64,000 bases of DNA from Nemertoderma westbladi (taxonomy: Eukaryota > Xenacoelomorpha > Nemertodermatida > Nemertodermatidae), in assembly GCA_032718475.1 (NCBI GenBank), contig JAUCBJ010003957.1, positions 39,761 to 103,760 of the forward strand. Direction: 5' to 3'. Below the pieces are notes generated by a model. That model searched no databases. It was given only the letters and a program-made list of their open reading frames with translations, and had not been told where the DNA came from. The position numbers were made by a program, and so were the translations under genes. Shown here piece after piece: positions 1-10,450 of this stretch; the first letter of the stretch is position 1; each line of letters opens with the position of its first letter.

Positions 1-218
1 TTATTCGCGCATATTCGCGCCTCACCAGTCGAGCTGGCATTTAATTATTATTATAATTGACAGTTAACAATTGACACATTAAAAATCATTTTAAAAAAGG
101 TCTTATGGATCGACCAGAAGATTAAAAGAATACCACATTGCGTAATATTGAATTAAAACGTGACTAAACCGGTTTACTAAAAAGCCAGCTACTCTAAAAG
201 TCTTAATATCTAAGTGAT

Positions 219-1480
219 TTATTCATCAGTTCTATTATAGTAAGAGGAAAATATTTCACGTTTACTTTTGAAACTGAGTCCATTATTGGAGTAGCACATA
301 GAGAGAAAATCTGCGCTACAGCAATCATTTATGTTTGGTGCACCTGGTGACATTCTCTGTGTTAGTTCCTTGTAAGAGTAATCAAAATTAAATATGTTAA
401 ATAATGATGGTAGCGCATATAACTTCCTGCCCTTACTATAAGAAGCTGCAATACTAGGCAGATTATTATTTAGGTAACCATCCCATTGACCAATCGAGCA
501 TAAAAACCGTAGCATATGTTGAAGGTCGTATTTAGGGCAACACTTAATGCGCTCTATCAGATTGGCCAATCTCTTGAAGGCAGTAGTTGAGATACAAGCA
601 TTACCAAACACAATTTCCAGTGTCTGAGTACTGATATAATTTCCCGCATAAAGAAGACCACGTAGAGATTTTCTGTATTGAGAATCTAACCGCTTTATGT
701 CCGACAAGGAAAGACTACCAACTTGGATCTCCATGCCGTAGCAAAGGAACGGGACAGCTATTGTGTTCCACAGTTTACTGACAACATCAAGGGGGTATTG
801 TATTGTCTGACTGTCCATCCCTTCTGATGGAACGCAGAAGAACAGATACCGATTCGCCGTCTAAGATCAACGATTATATGATCAGGTTTGCTGTATAATT
901 TGTAACCAATAAATTTAATATATTCTGACAGATTGATCGAGGAACCATTAAACATTATCTGCTGGTTGCTTCCATTAGTTTGATTACCCATAGTGGTCCA
1001 TGACGTTTTACTTACAGATAAGTGCAAACCAATAAGGGTCAGCTGTGTTTCTAAGGCAGTTAACATTTTTTCAATTTCAGTACGTGACAATGCTAGAAGG
1101 AGCAAATCATCTGCATAATTGATAATTCCAACCCAGGTATCCTTTATAAAGCAGCCAAGGCCAAGTCGCTCCATATTATCAACAACATCATGAATATAGA
1201 AGTTGAACAGAGAGGGCGAAAGCAGCGAGCCCTGCTTAACTCCGTTAAACCCAATAAAAAAGCTTCTGTTTATTCTTTCACCATGCTTGATGAAGTTTTT
1301 AGTGTTGCGATAATAATAAAGTAATATACAGCAAATGAATGGATTCAATATTTTGGATAGCCGGTCGAATAGAACAACATAATCCTCCATGTTGAAAGCG
1401 GAACTGATATCTGTTTGACAGGCGTAGATAGTGGATCCCCTGGATTGAAAATAATTAATCACCTCCAATGCAAGACATTA
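219..1480 (-). pseudogene. Non-LTR retrotransposon reverse transcriptase remnant
   Basis: Two overlapping minus-strand frames (1468-758 and 818-219) together read as the middle and end of a LINE reverse transcriptase. The upstream frame has motif A (TDISSAFN), the GVKQGSLLSPSLFNFYI block and the catalytic YADDLLLLA motif. The downstream frame continues with the thumb and C-terminal region. A frameshift near 760-818 joins them. The 5' part (endonuclease and RT fingers) is missing and homology stops abruptly near 1475, where an oppositely oriented RT fragment starts. The clade is not clear to me. It is a dead copy: truncated and frameshifted. Confidence 0.75.
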
Positions 1481-2531
1481 TAAACGACAGAATACCCCCA
1501 TTTTCGGATGTCTAATAGACTTCACGAAGGCATTTGATTTGATAAACTGGACTAAGCTCTTTTTGAAGCTTCTTAAGTTTCTGTATTTTATACCTATGGT
1601 GCTTACTTTATATATAGGTCAATCAGTCATGTCATGATCGTTGCAATAATTATCAGTCTGGTGAATTCAATCTATCTAATGGTTGCAGACAAGGTTCCGT
1701 ATTATCGTCAATTCTTTTTTGTGTTGTTTTAAATATCTTAATTAAACGTTTACGTACTTCAATGGTCGGTTGTTTTATAGGAAATATGTATTTGGGATGT
1801 CTAGCTTATGCTGATGACCTCTTATTGTTATGTCCATCCGTAGCAGGATTGCAATACATGACTAATATCTGTATTGATTTTTGTAATTAATTTAAATTGA
1901 AATTAAGTGTGCATAGTAACCCGAAGTTGTGTAAATCGAAATGTATACCTTTTAATATAACTTTCAAGCGACCTAAAATATCAATAATAGTAAATGGTAT
2001 ATTCTTACCCTGGGTAGAAGAGGCAATGCATCTAGGCATATTATTACTAGATTATAAATGTAATTTCTCTCATGATATTAATAGGAAAAGGGAGGCGTTT
2101 ATCAGACAGAAAGCTTTCAAATTTGCGTAAGGAGTTCTTTTTTGCATCACCCACTAATCTCTCATATTTACAACGTGTGTACCGGTACTGTACATGTTTT
2201 TATGGTAGTCCAATTTGGGATATTATCTAATAATATATAATCTAATAATAATATTAGATTAGTATGGAAATTACCATATAATTCGCACCGGTTTATAGTT
2301 GAAGGATTGTTAGATTTCGAACATCCTATGTTTATTATAACGAAAAGTGTTGTTAATTTTAGCAACTATGTATTAAAGTCAAATAAACTATGCGTTAGGT
2401 TTTTGACAAACTTGATAATGTTTGATTGTCGTAGTCGAAGCTGGTGCAATTTAAGACGTATCGGTAATGAATGCAATATATTTAATTTAGACTCACTGTG
2501 TAATAAATCAGTTACAGATAACTTAACATAG
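1481..2531 (+). pseudogene. Second RT remnant, opposite strand
   Basis: Plus-strand translation gives RT motif A (CLIDFTKAFD) near 1515-1545, a CRQGSVLS-like block near 1685-1710 and AYADDLLLL near 1805-1830. Further RT/thumb-like segments lie at 1897-2130 and 2307-2531, split by stops and frameshifts. Like its minus-strand neighbour it begins about ten residues before motif A, so two RT fragments diverge from a common point near 1475. It is from a different family than the neighbour, judged by sequence, and is clearly non-functional. Confidence 0.65.
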
Positions 2532-2599
2532 GCCTACACTGCTGATAGGATTGTGTAGAGAACTTTGTAATGTACACGTAATGGTGTTAACGTTATTGA

Positions 2600-3570
2600 A
2601 GAAGACGAAATGCGTTGGGTTCTGTTAGTGAGGATAGATTCCAGTCAGGCTAAGAGATCAACTGATATGCCGTAGCGGATAACGGAATGAACGCGACTAT
2701 CGAAGGCCTTCGCATAATCTATGTAGATTATATCTAGACATTTTTTATTGTTTTTTTATTTTAACTAATTAATATTTTAATGTATTATATTATATTATAT
2801 TTAATATTATATTATATTTTTATTTATTTATTTATTTTATATTCTATACATATTGAGGGTAACTTTTTTTGTTTCTAGATTTAAACATTTTGTATGGTAC
2901 AAACAATTCAACTCCTGTTTTTACTACTCTACTATAAACATCATAAAAATCGTTAACAGTTATGCATGGCTGAAAAAGATATGTAAAATTTGTACTTCTA
3001 ACGTCCTTTTTCATAATTGTAAAAACCACCTTGGCCAACAAAACTGATTAAAGTGTGTGGAGTTAAATATGGAAAGATACCACAGCGTGGTGACTTGTGG
3101 AAGAAGGAGGATTGGTTTCCACACCAGATACAAATTCTAAATCGGTGGCTAATAGTATGTCAAGGACATTTTCGTCATGAGTTTGATCCAACTGAACTTG
3201 TGATATAGAGTTTTGCAATATAAACTTAGCAAAAACGTTATAAAAATAATTATCTGGGTGGGAAAAATCACTCCAATCGTACAATGTATAGTTTTAGATC
3301 ACCCGCAATTACACACGGAAAATTAACATCACAAATATCTGATAAATAATTGAACATTATAGCATTGCAATCGCTTACATCAGGGCGCAGTGGAGGCCTG
3401 TAGTAGCACTCAAAACGTGATTTAAAAGAAACTATTAAATCTATTGCTGCCACAGAAAATTCATGGCTTGCCATATTGGGAGGCAAGGGGACTTCGACAC
3501 ACTTAATGTCGTTTTGCACTAGCACCATGGCTCCACCGCGCCCTCTCGGTTTGCACGATCGGAACACCAT
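2600..3570 (-). pseudogene. CR1/Jockey-like LINE remnant (endonuclease plus RT scrap)
   Basis: Minus-strand 3570-3268 encodes an apurinic-type endonuclease segment (GRGGAMVLVQNDI and VIAGDL). It continues after a frameshift in 3284-3063 (DWSDF, then a DHA-like HHAVVSF near the end) and in 3041-2844, a linker ending FVPYK..KSYPQY typical of CR1/Jockey elements. Beyond an AT-rich stretch (2740-2843), minus-strand 2740-2610 carries a motif A-like DIIYIDYAKAFD, probably from the same element after internal loss. This is a decayed copy with no intact frame. Confidence 0.7.
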
Positions 3571-4066
3571 ATTACAGAATAATTTGACTTATTTACTAGC
3601 ATTGCATTTGTGACTGTGTTGTTTAACCATGTTTCAGTTATCGAAACTATATTATAAAACAATTAATTATTAACGTTATAATTAATGTACGTATCTCAAA
3701 TTGAGAATTTGCAAACACATTACTGAAATGTGTGAAATTAGTGGAAGGAAATCACATGAAATACGAAGCCAACTAATAATGTATTTGAGGCTTTTTTCCC
3801 AGGATATTGACATTTGAACTATTTTGCTCTTGTGCTGGGGAAGCTAAACGGAGCTATTTCACAATTTGTGAGAGGTCCCTAACTCGAATCCCGCTTTCAG
3901 CGTGAGTTTTATCAATTGGTTCATCTCCAGCCGGTGGGTGTTGGCCTTATGCATCAATAAATTGCCTATAGTTCAATGGGTTGTAGTTATTTGTAATATA
4001 GGAAAAATTATCATGTGTTGGCCGCCCTAACATTAATAATGAAAATTAATTCCAACAACAACTAAC
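3571..4066. other. Intergenic/intron stretch, possible SINE scrap
   Basis: No gene is supported here. The stretch 3845-3935 has a degenerate tRNA B-box-like word (ACTCGAATCCC near 3882-3893) inside a moderately GC-rich segment, so it may be an old SINE. A third exon of the C-type lectin gene, encoding the domain's end, would be expected on the minus strand at or below this region. I could not find a convincing one. Confidence 0.3.
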
Positions 4067-4195
4067 GTGATTCCATTAGACCACAAATAATTGCCTTCAT
4101 TGTCAACGTCCGTCGATCCTATCCAAAATCCCTGAGACACTTGATTTATTAACCAAGGTAATTCCCCATTTTCTACTGGAACCAGATTGACCAAT
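4067..4195 (-). CDS. C-type lectin-like gene, exon 2
   Basis: This is the middle of a C-type lectin domain, including the diagnostic FWIGSTDVDNEG..LWSNG stretch (family pattern: WIGL.D...EG.W.W.DG). A splice acceptor (TTTACAG) lies just before 4195. The exon starts with one base that completes the leucine codon left open by exon 1 at 8260, so the two exons join in frame without adjustment. The likely donor is AC|GTTAGT at 4067/4066. Without splicing the frame ends at a stop at 4033. The domain's last third, with its final cysteines, must lie in a further exon that I cannot see. The exons are separated by about 4.06 kb, 3.74 kb of which is an inserted LINE. Confidence 0.75.
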
Positions 4196-4442
4196 CTGTA
4201 AACAGAGTAGAAAAGTACATGAAATCGCACACCGTAACTAATTAGTGGTTGTAATATTAGCGAATTTGCTTTTGATAATGAACACTTATTTCCAAATATA
4301 TTTTTCAATTACTTTTTACAACTTGTTAAAAATACAGTACAAACGAAATGCTGACTGAAAGTATTCATTCCCTTATATATTATATGTGTACAGACCATAG
4401 GAGGGATAGGACAAAGTCAATTCCTCAATATATATAATTAAT

Positions 4443-4453
4443 TAATTAATTAT
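4443..4453. repeat. Target-site duplication, left copy
   Basis: TAATTAATTAT occurs here and again at 8194-8204, directly flanking the RTE-A element. Because the word is low-complexity AT, the duplication is likely but not proven. Confidence 0.5.
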
Positions 4454-7400
4454 TCAGGTATTCTAGGTCATTGATCAAGAAAACTTGCCACCTCCATGCA
4501 GCATAAAGGAGGTGCCACCTGTAGCTGCATAGACCCTCTTACTAGGGCAAATCTGGTCCTGTAACTAGGACCCCCTTCGTTCTGGGATAAGGACGCCCTT
4601 GGTCCTGGATTAAGGACCCATATACTTGGCTGCAGGGGTATATGGCCTGACCAGGCAGATGGTGATCTACCAATGGCTGGTTAGGAGTAGAGTGTTCTCA
4701 TGTCCACTCTGAGGGCACTTCACTGCGACCTGCACCTGGCAGCAAGGGTACAGGGCATGACCCAGCAGATGAGCTGCAACAGCCAATGGTGGGTCATGTA
4801 CGCCAGAGTAGATATGGGTGATGGGCCTCATATCTGACTCCATTGCGACACCCACCCTGTGGAATGGCAAACCAGGGTGTGGTATTTGCCCCGAGAGCTG
4901 ACTCGGCAAAAAAGCACCCCCCAACCCCCACTATGGATTACATTAGCAATGCGGAGGTCCGGCCACTAGAGGCCAGTGGAATTACCGGACACAATCGGCC
5001 TCACAGGCGTCAGTTAACTCCTGACCGGCTGCCTGTCTCACCCCCTACTGGAGAGAGAGCAGCCAACAATTCTTTGAGTCCCTTTCCTGATGACCTTTCT
5101 GGCCCAAACCCTGGGTCACCAGGGAGGCCAGATTGTGATGGGGAGAGGGATTCTGGAGTTGGAGGCTACTCTCATGTTCCACCCCGACCAACAAAGCCAT
5201 TGGTGAATCTGAGGCAAGTCACTAGACTAGCCTCAGTAAACACCCTAACACTCGGGTCCCCAATGCGACAAGGTGAGCTGACTGCCTTGGCAGATAAGCT
5301 TTCTCTTAGCGCAGTGGGTGTTCAAGAGCACCGAATGCAGACTGGACAGACTGATGAGGTTCTGATTAAGGACATGGGGGGCGGTTGGCGACTCGCCCTC
5401 GCGTCAGCAGATGATAGTGGCAATGGTGGAATTGGTCTATTGATGAATCCAACTGCACATGCAGCATTGGACAAAATAGACCAAATCTCTAACCGCATCA
5501 TCCGTTGCCACTTCTCATGTTCTGGAAGACTGGCTAAGAAGTTTCCTAAGGTGGTTCTGATTGTGTGCTACTCTCCAACTAGTGTTGCCCCTGTAGAGGA
5601 GGTGGAAAATTTCTACCACAATCTACAAGCAGCAACTGATGGAGTGGATCAGCATGCATTCTTAACATTCCTGGGAGACTTTAATGCAAGTCTGCATCAA
5701 TCACCTACATCGCCCTGGGTCTATAGCAATAGTGTTAACCGAAATTCTGTCCATCTTCAGGATTTTATCTCTGGAAATGGATTGTTTTCGGCTGGAACCC
5801 AGTTCAAGAAGCGAACTGGAAAGCTATGGACTCATAGTGGACCCAGTGGTCACAAGTCCCAGATAGACCATATTCTGTTTCGTAGGAAATACAGGAGCTC
5901 TATACAAGACTGTAATGCATTTACACTTCGACCCTTCTCCAGTGATCACCGCCTTATTGTGGCCAAGGTAAGACTTAGTCTGCGTGCTAGCAGAACAACG
6001 AAATCTGCCTTGCCACGGCATGACTGGTCCTCTCTGTTGCAACAGCCAAGTGTGAGATCCAGCTTCACACTACAGCTGAGCAACAGGTATGAGGCTCTTG
6101 CCTCTGAGGCGGCAGATCACTGTGAGGGCTATACTGCCTTTACAGAAGCAGTTAAGTTAGCAGCTGCAGAAACAGTTCCTGTATACCCTCGAAACAGGAA
6201 AAGGGCCCCCTGGACTGACAACAAAATTCAGAAGTGCCGAAATGACCTTCATAAGGCGCAGAAAGAGTCCCGACTCAAACAGACTACAGCGGCCAAGAAT
6301 GCAGTTAAAGCTGCATCTAGGTCCCTGAACAGGCAGTACTCTGCTAATCTACAGGAGCTAATAAACCAACAGGTTGATGCCATCAATGATGCTGACGACA
6401 GCAGGCAATCATCCCAGGCATGGAAATCGATCAATCTGCTTACTGGGCGGAAAAGCCAACCAACCACCAAGGTTAAGGCTGAATCACCAGCCGATCGCCT
6501 CAATGGTTGGAAAGCCCACTTTGAAAAGCTCCTCAATAATGACAGGGTATTGCCTGATAACTTTATAGAAGTAAAAGTGTCTGAGTCTGTACTCCCAGAT
6601 ATTCCCATTGGCGATATCTCCTTTGCAGAAGTGAAGGCTGCTGCAAAGAGCATTAAGACCAATCGTGCCAGTGGTGTAGATGGTGTTCCCCCTGAGGTCT
6701 TTAAAATACCTGAGTGTTTAAAGCTCATCTATCCCATCATAGTAGACATGTACCGTACAACAAGAGTCCCACAAGAAATGAAAACAAATAAGTTGGTGCC
6801 AGTTCCCAAGAAGGGCAACCTAACACTCTATGGTTCTTTTCGGGGAATCTCATTGATCTCGATTGCTGCAAAACTATACAATAGAATTCTATTAAATCGC
6901 ATCAGGGATCCCATTGAGAGACTGCTACGTGGAAATCAGAATGGGTTCCGTAAAGGTCGTGGGACCATGGAGCCCATTTTGGCACTTAGAAGGATAATTG
7001 AAGAGTTATCAAAAAAGAAAGACAGGCATCTGGCTGTTATCTTTGTTGACTTCTTCAAGGCCTTTGATTCAGTCTCTCGCTCACGTATGTTCAGCATACT
7101 TTCATTATATGGGATTCCTGATGAAATTATTGCAGCAATCAGATCAGTATACGATGGTTCGACAACATTTGTGTCTACTGTTGACGGTGACACAGAACCA
7201 TTTGAAGTGTTATGGGGCGTCCTCCAAGGAGACACACTTGCACCATTCTTGTTCATTATTGTGGTTGACTATGTTCTACGCATGTCCTTAGATCATCATA
7301 ATGATGATGGGGTGATGATAACTCCACCTACTGGCTCCAGAAGTCGAGGAAATCCTGCCAAGTACTTAACTGATCTAGACTTTGCTGATGACTTAGGAGT

Positions 7401-8193
7401 ACTCTCAGAATCATTAGAGGGAGCCCAGCGGCTCCTCAGCTCATTAGAACATGCTGCTTCTAGTGTTGGTCTTTTTATTAACTCCAGAAAGACCAAAATT
7501 CTGACAGTTAACTTTGAAAGTCCTCAGCAAGTCTCTGATCGGATGAGCATAAGCTCAAAGGATGGTATGCTTGAGCATGTGGACGACTTCTGTTACCTGG
7601 GATCATGGATCCGGAAGTCAGGTGAGGACCTTCGAATACGTAAGGGAAAGGCATGGGCAGCCTTGAATAGGCTTTCCAGGATTTGGAAGTCACCTAGAAT
7701 TAATCGGAAACTTAAGGTCCGATTATTTAGAGCAGCAGTAGTTCCAGTACTCCTCTACGGGAGTCCATGCTGGGCTCTAACTGCTGAGGACACCAAATCT
7801 CTGGATGGCACATTCACAAGAATGCTACGCCGGGTACATTGTGTCAAGTACAATGCACACCTCTCCAACCAGACACTATATAACATTGGAGGTGTCTCAT
7901 TGGTTCCCCCAAGCTTGACACTAGAACAAAATCGCCTCCGCTTTGCAGGACATTGCTTTCGCCGTGAGGACCAGCCAGTGCATAATCTTGTACTTTGGCA
8001 GCCTCATGGAGTGAATAAGCATGGAGGACAGCCCATGACTTTCTTGAGACGCATCTTAAAGGACACTGGCCTTAAAGATGCGGATGATCTAGCAAATGTC
8101 ATGGGTGATAGGGAGTTGTGGCGGTGCAATTTTGTTGACAAGCCGGCATAGCATTCTTAAAAATGCAGCTGCAATGCAGCATGCCGATCCTAG
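4454..8193 (+). mobile_element. Full-length RTE-type LINE (RTE-A)
   Basis: A 3.74-kb element runs between matching 11-bp flanks. It has a GC-rich 5' leader (about 4454-4860), a single long ORF (4864-8151) and a very short 3' end (8152-8193) ending in a CATGCCGATCCTAG-type tail. The same tail closes the fragments ending near 13416 and 30331, usually with TAG repeats, as is usual for RTE-clade elements. It lies antisense in the intron of the C-type lectin-like gene. The intact ORF and near-identical flanks suggest a recent insertion. Confidence 0.8.
4864..8151 (+). CDS. RTE-type endonuclease-reverse transcriptase
   Basis: A 1095-aa ORF from the first ATG (the frame stays open a little upstream with only non-ATG starts). 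The N-terminal ~115 residues are proline-rich and unassigned. The endonuclease domain spans about residues 120-375, with VQEHRM (catalytic Glu near 155), LGDFNA (Asp near 272) and SDHRLI (near 360). The reverse transcriptase spans about 590-900: motif A VDFFKAFD near 728-735, GVLQGDTLAP near 785-794, and the catalytic LDFADD near 838-843 (FADD instead of YADD, common in RTE). The C-terminal region has the RTE-like FAGHCFRRED block. All catalytic motifs are present, so it may be active. It acts by target-primed reverse transcription. Confidence 0.85.
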   Translation: MANQGVVFAPRADSAKKHPPTPTMDYISNAEVRPLEASGITGHNRPHRRQLTPDRLPVSPPTGERAANNSLSPFPDDLSGPNPGSPGRPDCDGERDSGVGGYSHVPPRPTKPLVNLRQVTRLASVNTLTLGSPMRQGELTALADKLSLSAVGVQEHRMQTGQTDEVLIKDMGGGWRLALASADDSGNGGIGLLMNPTAHAALDKIDQISNRIIRCHFSCSGRLAKKFPKVVLIVCYSPTSVAPVEEVENFYHNLQAATDGVDQHAFLTFLGDFNASLHQSPTSPWVYSNSVNRNSVHLQDFISGNGLFSAGTQFKKRTGKLWTHSGPSGHKSQIDHILFRRKYRSSIQDCNAFTLRPFSSDHRLIVAKVRLSLRASRTTKSALPRHDWSSLLQQPSVRSSFTLQLSNRYEALASEAADHCEGYTAFTEAVKLAAAETVPVYPRNRKRAPWTDNKIQKCRNDLHKAQKESRLKQTTAAKNAVKAASRSLNRQYSANLQELINQQVDAINDADDSRQSSQAWKSINLLTGRKSQPTTKVKAESPADRLNGWKAHFEKLLNNDRVLPDNFIEVKVSESVLPDIPIGDISFAEVKAAAKSIKTNRASGVDGVPPEVFKIPECLKLIYPIIVDMYRTTRVPQEMKTNKLVPVPKKGNLTLYGSFRGISLISIAAKLYNRILLNRIRDPIERLLRGNQNGFRKGRGTMEPILALRRIIEELSKKKDRHLAVIFVDFFKAFDSVSRSRMFSILSLYGIPDEIIAAIRSVYDGSTTFVSTVDGDTEPFEVLWGVLQGDTLAPFLFIIVVDYVLRMSLDHHNDDGVMITPPTGSRSRGNPAKYLTDLDFADDLGVLSESLEGAQRLLSSLEHAASSVGLFINSRKTKILTVNFESPQQVSDRMSISSKDGMLEHVDDFCYLGSWIRKSGEDLRIRKGKAWAALNRLSRIWKSPRINRKLKVRLFRAAVVPVLLYGSPCWALTAEDTKSLDGTFTRMLRRVHCVKYNAHLSNQTLYNIGGVSLVPPSLTLEQNRLRFAGHCFRREDQPVHNLVLWQPHGVNKHGGQPMTFLRRILKDTGLKDADDLANVMGDRELWRCNFVDKPA

Positions 8194-8204
8194 TAATTAA
8201 TTAT
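8194..8204. repeat. Target-site duplication, right copy
   Basis: Second copy of TAATTAATTAT, immediately after the TAG end of the RTE-A element. Confidence 0.5.
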
Positions 8205-8259
8205 AATTATTAATAAACTGAGCTGTAGTGGTGTATATACAAGTGTAGTAGAAACTTAC

Positions 8260-8702
8260 AATGAATCCATTTCTGCACACATTCCATTTGCCTCATTCCA
8301 GTTGATTATATTTTGACTAATAAAATAACAATTTCCTTTCCAAGTCAGCCATGGGAAGTTGCAGGCTGGGAAAAAGACCATTGCGTTTCCAATCACAATC
8401 TCTATATTGTCTTCACCAAACGGCTCTTTTGCATATCTCAGAAGTTTGCAGCTATTTCTATCTTCAGAGAAATCAAAAGAGTGACATTCTTTGGCTTTGG
8501 TACATGATATGGCGCATTGTATGAGAGTAGACTTTTTAGATGAATGAAATATGTACATGTTATATATTTCATTATCATTATATGGGAAATCTTTCTGATA
8601 TGTGTTAGAATTTTCTTCAATTATGTCTGTAGCCATGGACATTTGTAAAACCACAGTTGACGTCATTATTAAAACACCAATTAATTCAGCAGTGATTTTC
8701 AT
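8260..8702 (-). CDS. Secreted PAN-like/C-type lectin protein, exon 1
   Basis: The exon starts at an ATG (8702-8700) and encodes an N-terminal hydrophobic segment that looks like a signal peptide (about residues 1-24). A cysteine-patterned segment resembling a PAN/apple module follows (CAISCTKAKECHSFDF..NSCKLL, about residues 60-100). It then enters a C-type lectin domain (CNFPWLTWKGNCYF..NWNEANGMCAEMDS, about 113-147). It ends at a donor T|GTAAGT (8260/8259), leaving two codon bases that are completed by exon 2 at 4195. The joined reading MDSLLVNLVPVE..FWIGSTD is a textbook lectin order. The product is probably secreted and carbohydrate- or ligand-binding; calcium-binding residues lie in the unseen third part. 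Antisense RTE-A fills the intron. Confidence 0.8.
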
Positions 8703-10164
8703 ACTAAATCACATCCCATTAATTGTATATTTTGATAATTAATTAATTCAACTTTTGATTTAAGTTTAACATGTAATATTTCATGTAATATTCCGTATTA
8801 TCAGTTTGTCTTGACTATTATATATATATTATTGTCCTTGTGAGTTCAGCCATCCTGCCAAGATAATAAGACAGACCTTAAGAACAATTACTATAGTCCA
8901 AAGATCATAAAGAATTTTGCCAATAATTGTAAGAAAGAAACAGTGTGAACCATCAACAACCAATTCGAACTAAACACATCACAAAATCTCTTAATGATGG
9001 TTAAGTAGCGCAAAATGGTTCAGAAAAAATGGTGGGAGATAGTGTTTCGTAGCCCCAGAGATGACAAATGGGTGGAACCAGGGTTAGAAGACCTAATATA
9101 TCAGTTGAACCTAAAAACGACCCAGTATATGGAGGAACATATTTTAACACCCTGACAAATCCAGTTGGGAGAGAAAAGACCTTTGTAAGGCGAATGTGCT
9201 GCCTAGATGGCAACAGTCAATACCACTCGTCGCTATGATAGTAGAGCGGTCTTGTACTCAGACTCAAGATGACAACAGGCCCTGTGGCATTAACCACGGT
9301 CTAAGGCAAGGATTGTTCTATTCCAATAAGGATTCGAAGTGTCGCTTAGAGATTGTGACAAGTGACAAGAGTGACAGACATTGTGACAAGGTCACAGTAT
9401 TATTATTACTATTAAAAACTCGAATACTAAAATAAACATCAGTAAAAAGAATACAATGTTAGTTCTAGGGAAGTTATCACCCTAAGGCCAAGGGTGATAG
9501 AGCAACAAATAGAATCGTGACAGGATAATTGCCCCTCCGAGGAAGTTGCCAAATAAATAAGGTCATTCCTAACTACTGTAGCTATCAAGTTTCTATCCTA
9601 TTACAACATTAAACAAAAATTTTATATCGCTAAGCCGGTTTCAAATAAGTTAAAAAAAAGAAAAATATTTTTATGACCTCTTTTTTTACTCATTATGACC
9701 TCTTTTTATTATTGTTTATATATATATGACTCCTATTTTTTAATGTACCGGTACCTAATATTATACTACTGTTCTTTGCGAGATTATAACAGTATTATAA
9801 TATATTTCGTACCGACTGGCGGTGCTTCATCAGATATAGGTGGGTTAACAAATAATAATGATAAGGGTACAATACAATGGAAAGGGATAGTAAAATATAA
9901 TAAGTTGTAATAAGTTATATTTATACTATGAATCAACCGTCATTAACTCAATTAATTATCACTACTGTTCTTCTGTTTTTAGTAGTACCGTATAATTACA
10001 GTATAATATAAGTAACGCCTCATTATAGGCGTGCGGAATCTGGTTGTGTGGTGCTGATGCTGAGTCTTAGGTAATGACGCGTAACCATAGCATAGAATAG
10101 TTTACGTTACCGTGCAGTATTAACCGGATGTCTCGATTTCTGTGATTGACCATGACTATTGTAA
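8703..10164. other. Intergenic, AT-rich; possible RT scraps
   Basis: No convincing gene. Plus-strand 9240-9480 contains short pieces that faintly resemble a LINE reverse transcriptase (INHGLRQGLF, and NTKINISKKNTML in another frame), too broken to call. Very AT-rich DNA at 9640-9800 includes a short direct repeat around TATGACCTCTTTTT. Confidence 0.35.
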
Positions 10165-10450
10165 CATTATACCATGCCCACAGCCTGCTCTACCATCAAG
10201 ATCAACAATGCCACTATTGTTTTGTTTAGATAAGCATGCCGCTGTAACCTGATCCTTTCCCAGAATTGTTGAAGTGATCGTTTATTGTTTTGGTTAGAAA
10301 AACATGCCTATGTAAACTGCTAATTTCCCTCAATTTGTAAAATGATCGTTTTTTGTTTTGGTTAGAAAAGGCCGCCACTGTAACCTGGTCTTTCCCTCAA
10401 TTGGTTAAAGTGATTCTGATCGATTATTTTTGGTTAGAAAAATGCCTTAT
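10165..10450. repeat. 68-bp minisatellite, locus 1 (about 4 diverged units)
   Basis: Diverged tandem units share CTGTAACCTG.TCCTTTCCC, CAATT.GTTAAAGTGAT and TGTTTTGGTTAGAAAA. They are clearly the same family as the cleaner arrays at 38655-39310 and 40335-40500. Confidence 0.75.

Noticed and set aside
3601-4066. Third exon of the C-type lectin gene
   Set aside because: I searched the minus strand for the W..C...C ending of the domain with a suitable acceptor and found only a frame with stops that overlaps the SINE-like scrap.
9001-9480. Reverse transcriptase fragment or host exon
   Set aside because: Only two short RT-like phrases in different frames; not enough to call.
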